From: Prevotella sp.
GTDB lineage: Bacteria; Bacteroidota; Bacteroidia; Bacteroidales; Bacteroidaceae
Direction: 5' to 3'
NCBI GenBank assembly: GCA_022769285.1
Contig: JALEKD010000025.1
Location: 1 to 64,000 of the forward strand
Length of the DNA stretch: 64,000 nt
Position numbers and translations under genes: made by a program. This document shows, piece by piece, positions 9,499-17,713 of the stretch; the first letter of the stretch is position 1, and each line of letters begins with the position of its first letter. The notes beneath the pieces are model-generated. The model worked only from the letters and a program-made list of their open reading frames with translations. It ran no database searches and was not told the origin of the DNA.

Positions 9499-10770
9499 AT
9501 GGAAACTACTATAGACATACCCCTGCTCATCAGTATTCTCATTTCCATGGTTTTCTCGGCATTTTTCTCCGGCATGGAGATAGCCTTTGTGTCCAGCAAC
9601 CGCATGCGGGCCGAGATGGACCGGGAGAAAAACGCTTTCGCCCAGCGACTGCTCTCCGTATTCTACAGTCACCCCAATGGCTTTGTCAGCACTATGCTGG
9701 TAGGCAACAACATCGTGCTGGTCATCTACGGCATACTCTTTGCCCAGTTTTTTGACAAGACCCTCTTTGCCACTTGGGAACCGGGGGCCAAGGTCATAGC
9801 CGACACCCTGCTATCCACGCTGGTGGTACTCTTCACGGGCGAGTTTCTGCCCAAGACGCTGTTCAAGAACAATGCCAACAAACTGCTCACCCTGTTCGCG
9901 CCCATTGCCTACATTTTCTATATTGTGCTGTGGCCCATCAGCAAGTTCTCTACCTTTCTGTCCAAATGCCTGCTACGCATAGTGGGTATCCGCATGGAAA
10001 AGGAGGACGACGATGAGGGATTTTCCAAGATAGACCTCGACTACCTGGTACACTCCAGCATAGACAATGCCAAGGACAACAAGGACATTGACGATGAGGT
10101 GAAGATTTTCCAGAACGCGCTCGAGTTCTCTGATATCCGCGTGCGCGACTGCATGGTGCCCCGTACTGAGATTAACGCCGTGAGCATCAACTGCAGTATC
10201 GAGGAGCTGCAGCAGAAGTTCATCGAGAGCGGCAACTCTAAGATTATCGTGTACCGCGACGACATAGACCACATCGTGGGCTACATCCACTCGCTTGAGA
10301 TATTCCGCAACGCTGCCCAGTGGAAGGAGCACATCTACTCCATTCCCTTTGTGCCCGAGAGTATGGCCGCCCAGAAACTTATGCGTACCTTCCTCCAGGA
10401 GAAAAAATCGCTCGGCGTGGTTATCGACGAGTTTGGCGGCACCAGCGGCATCGTGTCACTCGAAGACATCGTCGAGGAGATTTTCGGCGACATCGAGGAC
10501 GAGCACGACAGCTCCAAGTATGTCGCTAAAAAGCTGGACAATGGTGAGTATCTGCTGTCGGCCCGCTTAGAGATAGACAAAGTCAATGAGCTGTTTGACC
10601 TCCATCTGCCAGAGAGCGACGACTATATGACCATCAGTGGCCTCATCCTGCATTATTACGAGAGCTTCCCAAAACTCAACGAAGTTATCAAAATAGGCAA
10701 CTTTGAGTTCAAGATAATCAAAAACACCACCAGCAAAATCATCCTTGTACAACTAAAAGTTAACGGCTGA
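9499..10770 (+). CDS. CNNM/CBS-domain membrane protein (HlyC/CorC family)
   Basis: A 423-aa integral membrane protein of the hemolysin-C/CorC family, thought to act in Mg2+ or Co2+ transport. It has an N-terminal CNNM domain with hydrophobic helices (LLISILISMVFSAFFSGMEI and others to about residue 160), a linker with MVPRTEI, paired CBS domains (IIVYRDDIDHIVGYIH; LGVVIDEFGGTSGIVSLEDI) and a C-terminal CorC/HlyC domain. Gliding-associated GldE belongs to this family, but orthology cannot be decided here. It lies 2 nt after lptC and upstream of the periplasmic chaperone gene, so it is part of the envelope group. Confidence 0.9.
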   Translation: METTIDIPLLISILISMVFSAFFSGMEIAFVSSNRMRAEMDREKNAFAQRLLSVFYSHPNGFVSTMLVGNNIVLVIYGILFAQFFDKTLFATWEPGAKVIADTLLSTLVVLFTGEFLPKTLFKNNANKLLTLFAPIAYIFYIVLWPISKFSTFLSKCLLRIVGIRMEKEDDDEGFSKIDLDYLVHSSIDNAKDNKDIDDEVKIFQNALEFSDIRVRDCMVPRTEINAVSINCSIEELQQKFIESGNSKIIVYRDDIDHIVGYIHSLEIFRNAAQWKEHIYSIPFVPESMAAQKLMRTFLQEKKSLGVVIDEFGGTSGIVSLEDIVEEIFGDIEDEHDSSKYVAKKLDNGEYLLSARLEIDKVNELFDLHLPESDDYMTISGLILHYYESFPKLNEVIKIGNFEFKIIKNTTSKIILVQLKVNG

Positions 10771-10875
10771 CAGCAAATTTCCTCCGAAAAATTCCGTTAA
10801 TTGATATTTTTGTACTATTTTTGTACGCATTTACGTCAAACAGGCAAAAAACAAATACAAATAAAATTACAAATA

Positions 10876-13017
10876 ATGGCAGCATTAGGAAAAATCAGAA
10901 GCAAAGGCGTTCTGCTTATCATCATCATAGCAGTGGGCCTTTTTGCGTTCATCGCCGAGGAGGCGGTTCGTTCGTGCGAGTCTACTAAGAACGAACAGCG
11001 CCAGCAAGTCGGCGAAGTGTTAGGTGAGAAAATCAGTGTTCAGGACTTCCAGAAACTCGTTGACGAGTACTCCGAGGTTATCAAGATGCAGCAGGGTGCT
11101 GACAATCTGAACGAGGAGCAGCTCAACCAGGTCAAGGACATGGTCTGGAACAGCTATGTACAGAGCAAGATGATAGAGTCCGAGGCCGAGAAACTGGGTC
11201 TGAAGGTTACCGACAGCGAGCTCCAGAACATTCTCAAGCAGGGCACCAACCCTCTGCTCATGCAGACCCCGTTTATCAACCAGCAGACTGGCCGCTTCGA
11301 TGTTAACCAGCTGCAGAAGTTCCTCGCCGAGTACAAGACCCAGCAGGGTGCCAACCCTCAGATGGCCCAGCAGTACCAGGCTCTCTACAAGTACTGGAAC
11401 TTTATCGAGAAGACGCTCCGCCAGCAGACCCTCGCCCAGAAGTACCAGAGCCTGCTCGCCCACTGCCTGCTCTCTAACCCCATCGAGGCCAAGGCTTCGT
11501 TCAAGGAGGAGAACGAGGAGGCACAGATACAGCTGGCCGCCCTGCCCTACTCGTCTATCGACGATAGCAAGGTACAGATATCCAACTCGGATCTGAAGGC
11601 TAAGTACAACGAGCTCAAGCCCCGCTTCGAGCAGTTTGTTGAGAGCCGCGACATCAAGTACGTTGACGTAGAGGTAACGCCCTCTGCTGCCGACCGTGCC
11701 GCCATCCAGAAAGAGTTTGCCGGTTACACCAAGAGCCTCAGCGAGGCTGCCGACCCCACCGAGGTGGTACGCAAGAGCGCATCGCTCGTGCCCTACCTGG
11801 GCCTGCCTGTAACCAAGGCCGCCCTGCCTGCCGACATCGCCACACGCATCGACTCTATGGGCGTAGGCCAGACTTACGGTCCTGTAGCCAACGTCCAGGA
11901 CAATACGCTCAACCTTATCAAGTTAGTAGCCAAAACCCAGATGCCCGACTCGGTACAGTACCGCCAGATACAGGTAGCTGCCGAGACTCCTCAGGCCGCC
12001 CAGGCCACCGCCGACTCTATCTATAAGGCTTTGGCTGCCGGTGCCGACTTCGAGGTTTTGGCCAAGAAGTACAACCAGACCGGCGACAAGATGTGGATTA
12101 CCTCTGCACAGTACCAGTCGGCTCCCTCGATGGACAATGATACCAAGAACTTCGTAAATAGCCTCAACACTATGGCCGTCAACGAGACTAAGGTACTCAA
12201 CTTTACCCAGGGAAGCGTAGTACTCCAGGTAGTAGACCGCAAGGCTATGGTTACCAAGTACACCGCAGCCGTCATCAAGAAGAATATCGAGTTCTCTAAG
12301 GACACTTACGGTGCCGCTTATAACAAGTTCAGCTCATTCGTAAGCGCCAACAACACCGAGGACCTCATCGTTAAGAACGCTGCCAAGAACGGTTATCGCG
12401 TAAGCGAGGCCAGCGACATCACCACCGCACAGCACTACCTGGCCGGCATCCACAGCACCCGCGAGGCCATGAAGTGGCTCTTCGAGGCTAAGGAGAAAGA
12501 GGTTTCGCCCATGTATGAGTGCGGCGACAACAACCATCTGTTGGTCGTTATCCTGGACAAGATACACGCTAAGGGTTACCGTGGCCTCGATGACAGCCAG
12601 GTACGCGACATGGTTAAGGCCGAGGTACTCAAGGACAAAAAGGCAGAGATGCTGATAGCCAAGGTTAAGGGTGCCAAGTCTGTCAAGGACGCTCAGGCCA
12701 AGGGTGCCAATGTGTCTACCATCAACCAGATTACCTTCGCCGCTCCTGTATTCGTTCCGGCTACTGGTGCCAGCGAGCCTGCTCTCAGCGGTGCCGTTGC
12801 TGCCACAGCCAAGGGTCAGTTCAGCAAGAACCCCGTTAAGGGCAATGCCGGTGTCTACGTATTCAGCGTTACCAACAAGACCATGCGTCCTGGCAAGTAC
12901 GATGCCAAGACACAGGAAGCCAAGCTCCGCCAGCGCGTCATGCAGTATGCCGGCAATTTCATGAACGAGCTGTATGCTAACGCTAAGGTTGTTGACAACC
13001 GATACCTGTTCTTCTAA
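10876..13017 (+). CDS. Peptidylprolyl isomerase/chaperone of the SurA-PpiD type
   Basis: A 713-aa protein anchored by one N-terminal helix (GVLLIIIIAVGLFAFIAEEA) with the bulk in the periplasm, as in PpiD. A SurA-like chaperone region follows (VQDFQKLVDEY to about residue 210). A parvulin-like PpiC domain lies in the middle (QYRQIQVAAETPQAAQ, GADFEVLAKKYNQTG) and a second helical/PPIase-like part near the C-terminus. The track ORF begins 25 codons earlier, but MAALGKIRSKG is the standard family start. Codon use is regular and biased, suggesting good expression. A strong terminator follows. It probably helps fold outer-membrane and secreted proteins. Confidence 0.92.
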   Translation: MAALGKIRSKGVLLIIIIAVGLFAFIAEEAVRSCESTKNEQRQQVGEVLGEKISVQDFQKLVDEYSEVIKMQQGADNLNEEQLNQVKDMVWNSYVQSKMIESEAEKLGLKVTDSELQNILKQGTNPLLMQTPFINQQTGRFDVNQLQKFLAEYKTQQGANPQMAQQYQALYKYWNFIEKTLRQQTLAQKYQSLLAHCLLSNPIEAKASFKEENEEAQIQLAALPYSSIDDSKVQISNSDLKAKYNELKPRFEQFVESRDIKYVDVEVTPSAADRAAIQKEFAGYTKSLSEAADPTEVVRKSASLVPYLGLPVTKAALPADIATRIDSMGVGQTYGPVANVQDNTLNLIKLVAKTQMPDSVQYRQIQVAAETPQAAQATADSIYKALAAGADFEVLAKKYNQTGDKMWITSAQYQSAPSMDNDTKNFVNSLNTMAVNETKVLNFTQGSVVLQVVDRKAMVTKYTAAVIKKNIEFSKDTYGAAYNKFSSFVSANNTEDLIVKNAAKNGYRVSEASDITTAQHYLAGIHSTREAMKWLFEAKEKEVSPMYECGDNNHLLVVILDKIHAKGYRGLDDSQVRDMVKAEVLKDKKAEMLIAKVKGAKSVKDAQAKGANVSTINQITFAAPVFVPATGASEPALSGAVAATAKGQFSKNPVKGNAGVYVFSVTNKTMRPGKYDAKTQEAKLRQRVMQYAGNFMNELYANAKVVDNRYLFF

Positions 13018-13050
13018 ACATAGAAGCAACTCCATTCATCCCACATATCC

Positions 13051-13086
13051 ATCCCGGTGCCCAACCAAGGCACCGGGATTTTTTAT
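13051..13086 (+). terminator. Intrinsic terminator after the PPIase gene
   Basis: ATCCCGGTGCC pairs with GGCACCGGGAT (11 bp, 7-nt loop) and is followed by a run of T residues, a classical intrinsic terminator that closes the envelope operon. Confidence 0.9.
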
Positions 13087-13177
13087 TAAGTATCAGCAAC
13101 TGATACCAAGAGAGCCGCCACGGCGCGCAACACGCGTCCTGCGACAGCCTGAAATATGAGCATGGCAACCATTGCCA

Positions 13178-13381
13178 CTATTGTACCACCATGATAGTCG
13201 CCACGAAGTTAATGACCGCTGTTGCTACGCCAATGACGACCTCTACGATGCTAATGAGGGCTCCCAGCAGAAAGGTCAGGGCAGGGAAAAAGGGGCAGAG
13301 ACAGAGGATGGGATGGCAGAGGGACGCAGGAGATGGCGTAGAGCCAATCAAGGGCCTTTGTGGGCTGCTTCTCATCCCCAT
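13178..13381 (-). CDS. Possible small membrane protein (doubtful)
   Basis: This minus-strand ORF of 67 codons ends in a strongly hydrophobic stretch, ALISIVEVVIGVATAVINF, that would make a transmembrane helix, preceded by a second Cys/Pro-rich hydrophobic stretch. It lies opposite the feoB promoter region in a 484-bp gap. I see no clear ribosome-binding site or -7 element, and the N-terminal third looks random, so if real the start is probably internal. No family is recognised. The rest of the gap holds the PPIase terminator, a small GTATCAG/CTGATAC hairpin and the feoB promoter. Confidence 0.25.
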   Translation of the reverse strand: MGMRSSPQRPLIGSTPSPASLCHPILCLCPFFPALTFLLGALISIVEVVIGVATAVINFVATIMVVQ

Positions 13382-13436
13382 TTATAGGTATTTTGCGCAC
13401 GCATGGCATGGATTAGCAAAATACTGGGGCTTGGGC

Positions 13437-13467
13437 TTTGCGCTTTGTGCAGTTTACGCTAACTTTG
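13437..13467 (+). promoter_or_regulatory. feoB promoter
   Basis: TTTG, a 19-nt spacer and TAACTTTG match the Bacteroidetes housekeeping promoter. The predicted transcription start is about 28 bp before the feoB ATG. No convincing Fur or other operator palindrome was identified. Confidence 0.8.
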
Positions 13468-13501
13468 CAGTCGAATAATCATAAGGAAAGACAAGTAATT
13501 C

Positions 13502-15922
13502 ATGAAGCTATCAGAACTAAAGACTGGCAAAAAGGGCGTTATCGTCAAGGTGATGGGCCATGGCGGCTTTCGCAAGCGTATCGTCGAGATGGGATTTATC
13601 AAGGGCAAGAAAGTGGAGGTACTGCTCAACGCGCCCCTGCACGACCCTGTAAAATACCGCATCATGGGCTACGAGGTGTCGCTGCGCCACAGCGAGGCCG
13701 ACATGATCGAGGTGGTTACCCCAGACGAGGTGGCCAAGGCCGAGCAGACCCAGCTGCGCCCCGATGAAACCGAGGCCAATACCCAAGACGCCTGCCCTGA
13801 TACCACCACAGACCTGCAGCTCGAGAATGAAGCCATCCGCAAGAGCCACGACATAAGCGTGGCATTAGTGGGCAACCCCAACTGTGGCAAGACATCACTC
13901 TTCAACTTTGCCTCGGGTGCCCACGAGCGCGTAGGCAACTACAGCGGTGTGACCGTCGACGCCAAGGAGGGCATAGCCCAGTTCGAGGGTTACACTTTCC
14001 ACCTGGTAGACCTGCCGGGCACCTACTCGCTCTCGGCCTATTCGCCCGAGGAGCTCTATGTGCGCCGGCAGATTATAGACAAGACACCCGATGTAATCAT
14101 CAACGTCATCGATGCGAGCAACCTGGAGCGCAACCTGTACCTGACGACCCAACTTATAGACATGCACGTGCGTATGGTGTGCGCCCTCAACATGTTTGAC
14201 GAGACCGAAGCCCGCGGCGACCAGGTAGACTGCGACCACCTGGGCCGGCTCTTTGGAGTGCCGATGATACCCACCGTGTTTACCACCGGTAGGGGCGTAG
14301 ACCAGCTCTTCCGCACTATCATAAATATGTATGAGGGCAACGAGGGCGACGACCCTCACTACCGCCACATACACATCAACCATGGACACGAGATAGAGCA
14401 TGGCATCGAGGAGATACAGGAGCACCTGAAGAAGGCCCCCAACCTGCGCCAGCGCTACTCGACACGATACCTGGCCATCAAACTGTTAGAGAACGATAAG
14501 GACGCAGAGCAATATATACGTACACTGCCCGATGCCGACGAGATACTGCGCCACCGCGACGAGGCTGCGGCCCGCGTCAAGGAAGAGACGGGCGACGACA
14601 GCGAGACGGCCATCATGGATGCCAAGTACGGGTTTATCAACGGTGCGCTGCAGGAGGCGGGCTACATGCCGGGACACAAGAAAGACACCTACCAGGTGAC
14701 CCACGTGATAGATAGCATCATCACCAACCGCTTTGTGGGTTTCCCTATCTTCATCCTACTGCTCTTCGTGATGTTCTGCGCCACCTTCCTGTTGGGACAG
14801 GTGCCCATGGACTGGATAGATAGCGGCATAGGCTGGCTGGGGCAGATGGTGGGCCAGCACATGCCCGAGGGCCCGCTCAAGGACATGCTGGCCGACGGCG
14901 TGATAGGCGGCGTGGGGGCCGTCATCGTGTTCCTGCCACAGATACTGATACTCTACTTCTTCATATCCTATATGGAGGACAGCGGCTACATGGCGCGCGC
15001 TGCCTTTATCATGGATCGTCTGATGCACAAGATGGGGCTGCACGGCAAGTCGTTCATACCCCTCATCATGGGCTTTGGCTGCAATGTGCCTGCCGTGATG
15101 GCCACGCGTACCATCGAGAGCCGTCGTAGCCGTCTGGTTACCATGCTCATCCTGCCCATGATGAGCTGCTCGGCCCGTCTGCCTATTTATATTATGATTA
15201 CGGGCACCTTCTTCGCCGTGCGCTACCAGTCGCTCGTCATGCTGTCGCTCTACCTCATAGGCATAGCCATGTCGGTGGTGGCCAGCCGGATACTCTGCCG
15301 CTTCGTAGTCAAGGGCGAGGACACGCCCTTCGTGATGGAGCTTCCGCCATACCGCTTCCCCACGTGGAAGGCCATAGGCCGCCATACCTGGGAGAAGGGC
15401 AAGCAGTACCTGCGCAAGATGGGCGGCATCATCTTAGTGGCCTCTATCGTGGTTTGGGCACTGGGCTACTTCCCCCACAACGATCAGCTCACCGAGCAAC
15501 AACAGCAGGAGCAGAGCTACATAGGGCGCATCGGTAAGACCATAGAGCCTGTGTTTATGCCGCAGGGCTTCAACTGGAAACTGGACATGGGCTTAGTGGC
15601 CGGCGTGGGTGCCAAGGAGATAGTGGCCTCGACCTTAGGCGTACTCTATGCCAACAGCGAGGATATGGCCGACGACAGCGACGGCAACGCACATAAGTAC
15701 CAGGTGCAACACCAGCTGATGAGCGCCGACGGGGTAACCCCGCTCTCGGCCTACTGCTTCCTGCTCTTCGTACTACTCTACTTCCCCTGCATAGCCACCA
15801 TAGCCGCCATCAAGTCCGAGACGGGCTCGTGGCGCTGGGCGCTGTTCGCGGCGGGCTACACCACGGTGGTGGCCTGGTGCGTGTCGGCCGCGGTGTACCA
15901 GATAGGGTTGCTCATAGGATAA
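13502..15922 (+). CDS. feoB: Ferrous iron transporter, FeoA-FeoB fusion
   Basis: An 806-aa inner-membrane Fe2+ importer. Residues 1-80 are a FeoA/SH3-like domain (MKLSELKTGKKGVIVKV, RIVEMGFIKGKKVEV). A charged linker follows, then the G-protein domain with G1 GNPNCGKTSLFN, G2 NYSGVTVDAKEG, G3 DLPGTYSLSAY and G4-like NMFDE, a helical GDI region, and two gate regions with polytopic helices (ILLLFVMFCATFLLG, FIMDRLMHKMGLHGKSFIPLIMGFGCNVP). The fused FeoA is common in Bacteroidota. It has its own promoter and leads a group with sdaA and a FeoB-associated small protein. Confidence 0.97.
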   Translation: MKLSELKTGKKGVIVKVMGHGGFRKRIVEMGFIKGKKVEVLLNAPLHDPVKYRIMGYEVSLRHSEADMIEVVTPDEVAKAEQTQLRPDETEANTQDACPDTTTDLQLENEAIRKSHDISVALVGNPNCGKTSLFNFASGAHERVGNYSGVTVDAKEGIAQFEGYTFHLVDLPGTYSLSAYSPEELYVRRQIIDKTPDVIINVIDASNLERNLYLTTQLIDMHVRMVCALNMFDETEARGDQVDCDHLGRLFGVPMIPTVFTTGRGVDQLFRTIINMYEGNEGDDPHYRHIHINHGHEIEHGIEEIQEHLKKAPNLRQRYSTRYLAIKLLENDKDAEQYIRTLPDADEILRHRDEAAARVKEETGDDSETAIMDAKYGFINGALQEAGYMPGHKKDTYQVTHVIDSIITNRFVGFPIFILLLFVMFCATFLLGQVPMDWIDSGIGWLGQMVGQHMPEGPLKDMLADGVIGGVGAVIVFLPQILILYFFISYMEDSGYMARAAFIMDRLMHKMGLHGKSFIPLIMGFGCNVPAVMATRTIESRRSRLVTMLILPMMSCSARLPIYIMITGTFFAVRYQSLVMLSLYLIGIAMSVVASRILCRFVVKGEDTPFVMELPPYRFPTWKAIGRHTWEKGKQYLRKMGGIILVASIVVWALGYFPHNDQLTEQQQQEQSYIGRIGKTIEPVFMPQGFNWKLDMGLVAGVGAKEIVASTLGVLYANSEDMADDSDGNAHKYQVQHQLMSADGVTPLSAYCFLLFVLLYFPCIATIAAIKSETGSWRWALFAAGYTTVVAWCVSAAVYQIGLLIG

Positions 15923-15944
15923 ACTCTCTAACAATACAAAACTC

Positions 15945-17135
15945 ATGAAATCGCTCAAAGAACTATATAAGATAGGTAAAGGCCCCTCGTCGAGCCATAC
16001 CATGGGGCCGCAGCGCGCGGCGCAGATATATGCCAAGCGCCATGCCGACGCCCACCTCTTCGACGTTACCCTCTACGGCAGTCTGGCTGCCACGGGCAAG
16101 GGCCACATGACCGACATAGCCATCGATGAGGTGCTGAGCCCCATCGCGCCCGTCAACATACACTGGGAGCCCAAGATATTCCTGCCCTACCACCCCAATG
16201 GCATGAAGTTCTGTGCCGATGGGCACGATGAGTGGGTGGTGTACAGCGTGGGCGGCGGTGCCCTGTCTGAGGGCAAGTCCGATGACATGTTTGACACGCC
16301 CGAAGTGTACGAGATAGGCACCCTCACTGAGATACAGAACTGGTGCGAGCAGCACGGCCGCTCGTACTGGGAGTATGTCGAACTGTGCGAGGGCAAGGAC
16401 ATCTGGCCCTACCTCCAGAAAGTGTGGCAGACTATGCAGGAGTGTGTGGAACGCGGTCTGAACCACGAGGGCGTACTGCCCGGCCCGCTCAACCTGCCCC
16501 GTAAGGCGGCCACCTACTATGTCAAGGCCACGGGCTACAAGCAGTCGCTGCAGACGCGGGGCCTGGTCTACGCCTATGCCTTGGCGGCCAGCGAGGAAAA
16601 CGCCTCTGGCGGCACCATCGTGACGGCTCCCACCTGCGGGGCATGTGGCGTGGTGCCGGCGGTGCTCTACCACCTGTCGCACGGGCACCAGTTCTCCGAC
16701 AGCCGCATCCTGCACGCCCTGGCCACGGCGGGTCTCATAGGCAACCTGGTCAAGCAGAATGCCTCCATCTCGGGTGCCGACGTGGGCTGTCAGGGCGAGG
16801 TGGGCGTGGCCTGCGCCATGGCCAGCGCTGCGGCTTGTCAACTCTTCGGCGGCAGCCCCGCCCAGATAGAGTATGCAGCTGAGATGGGACTGGAGCATCA
16901 CCTCGGCATGACCTGCGACCCTGTATGCGGACTGGTACAGATACCCTGTATAGAGCGCAACGCCTTTGCCGCCACCCGTTCGCTCGATGCCAACCTCTAC
17001 TCGGCTTTCTCTGACGGCAAGCACCGTGTGAGCTTCGACCGCGTGGTACAGGTAATGAAGCAGACGGGCCACGACCTTCCCTCGCTCTACAAGGAGACCA
17101 GTGCAGGCGGTCTGGCCAAGACCTTTAACCCCTAA
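15945..17135 (+). CDS. sdaA: L-serine ammonia-lyase (iron-sulfur L-serine dehydratase)
   Basis: This enzyme deaminates L-serine to pyruvate and ammonia using a labile [4Fe-4S] cluster. The 396-aa single chain carries the family start GPSSSHTMGPQ, the glycine-rich TAPTCGACGVVPAVL, GCQGEVGVACAMASAAA and CDPVCGLVQIPCIERNA, which supply the cluster cysteines. Alpha and beta parts are fused in one polypeptide. It starts 23 nt after feoB and is followed 15 nt later by the FeoB-associated gene. An oxygen-sensitive Fe-S enzyme is thus embedded between two iron-uptake genes, which suggests coregulation by iron or anaerobiosis (inference). Confidence 0.95.
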   Translation: MKSLKELYKIGKGPSSSHTMGPQRAAQIYAKRHADAHLFDVTLYGSLAATGKGHMTDIAIDEVLSPIAPVNIHWEPKIFLPYHPNGMKFCADGHDEWVVYSVGGGALSEGKSDDMFDTPEVYEIGTLTEIQNWCEQHGRSYWEYVELCEGKDIWPYLQKVWQTMQECVERGLNHEGVLPGPLNLPRKAATYYVKATGYKQSLQTRGLVYAYALAASEENASGGTIVTAPTCGACGVVPAVLYHLSHGHQFSDSRILHALATAGLIGNLVKQNASISGADVGCQGEVGVACAMASAAACQLFGGSPAQIEYAAEMGLEHHLGMTCDPVCGLVQIPCIERNAFAATRSLDANLYSAFSDGKHRVSFDRVVQVMKQTGHDLPSLYKETSAGGLAKTFNP

Positions 17136-17149
17136 CAGTCCCACTCGCC

Positions 17150-17305
17150 ATGTCTATACAGCACCTGATACTCTATCTGATACTGGCGGGCTGTGCCGTG
17201 TACATAGCCCGCAGGCTCTACCTACTGCTGAAGTGTGGGCGCACGGGGTGCGAGGACTGTGCTTTTTATGCCAAATGCAAGCGGCAGCGAAAAAAACATC
17301 CCTAA
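17150..17305 (+). CDS. FeoB-associated Cys-rich membrane protein (51 aa)
   Basis: Not in the ORF track. The sequence MSIQHLILYLILAGCAVYIA forms one N-terminal transmembrane helix, followed by a short basic cytoplasmic tail with a CxxxxCxxC cysteine cluster (KCGRTGCEDCAFYAKC) and a Lys/Arg end. Size, topology and cysteine spacing fit the FeoB-associated Cys-rich family (a FeoC-like partner with possible metal or redox sensing). It follows sdaA by 15 nt, so feoAB-sdaA-this gene form one unit. The tRNA-Cys promoter begins immediately after its stop codon. Confidence 0.85.
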   Translation: MSIQHLILYLILAGCAVYIARRLYLLLKCGRTGCEDCAFYAKCKRQRKKHP

Positions 17306-17308
17306 AAA

Positions 17309-17340
17309 TTTGCGCATCACGATTATTTGCACTACCTTTG
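17309..17340 (+). promoter_or_regulatory. tRNA-Cys promoter
   Basis: TTTG, a 20-nt spacer and TACCTTTG match the Bacteroidetes consensus. The -7 box ends 17 bp before the mature tRNA 5' end. Confidence 0.8.
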
Positions 17341-17357
17341 CACACACAATTGTAAAG

Positions 17358-17428
17358 GGTACCTTGGCCGAGCGGTTAGGTAACGGTCTGCAAAACCGTG
17401 TAGAGCAGTTCGACTCTGCTAGGTACCT
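17358..17428 (+). tRNA. tRNA-Cys (GCA)
   Basis: A full cloverleaf is visible. The acceptor stem is GGTACCT/AGGTACC and the D-arm lies in GCCGAGCGGTTAGGTAA. The anticodon stem ACGGT/ACCGT encloses the loop CTGCAAA with anticodon GCA, and the T-arm is AGCAG-TTCGACT-CTGCT. The discriminator is U, as expected for tRNA-Cys. CCA is not encoded. Confidence 0.97.
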
Positions 17429-17433
17429 CTTAT

Positions 17434-17467
17434 AAAGGATGCAAGGCCACAGCACTGCATCCTTTTT
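17434..17467 (+). terminator. Terminator after tRNA-Cys
   Basis: AAAGGATGCA pairs with TGCATCCTTT (10 bp) across a 12-nt loop and ends in a T-run. Confidence 0.85.
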
Positions 17468-17595
17468 ATATATCCCCCATACCCCTGGCCGACTGGCATA
17501 GGCCCAAAGTTGGTACTGAGCGATAGCGTGGCCATACTCTGCTACCGTGGGCGAGCCTCCACCAGACACTGCCTGCAACATTTCATATCTTTTTC

Positions 17596-17627
17596 TTTGG
17601 CAAATTCAACTATTTACGTTAACTTTG
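17596..17627 (+). promoter_or_regulatory. Promoter of the T9SS-targeted protein gene
   Basis: TTTG, a 20-nt spacer and TAACTTTG form a near-perfect Bacteroidetes promoter, giving a leader of about 80 nt before the ATG at 17714. This supports that ATG, rather than the upstream TTG of the track ORF, as the intended start. Confidence 0.8.
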
Positions 17628-17713
17628 TACCTATAGATCATCATAGCCCGTATTTGTAAGTATCAGGTATAAGCAATAACTATTGACAATATTAACCAAC
17701 AACATTAGTATAT

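Noticed and set aside
13191-13478. 95-aa plus-strand ORF before feoB
   Set aside because: It runs through the feoB promoter and has random composition.
17683-17713. TTG start of the 504-aa track ORF
   Set aside because: It yields no signal peptide, whereas the ATG at 17714 encodes one that continues into the long frame after the G7 tract.
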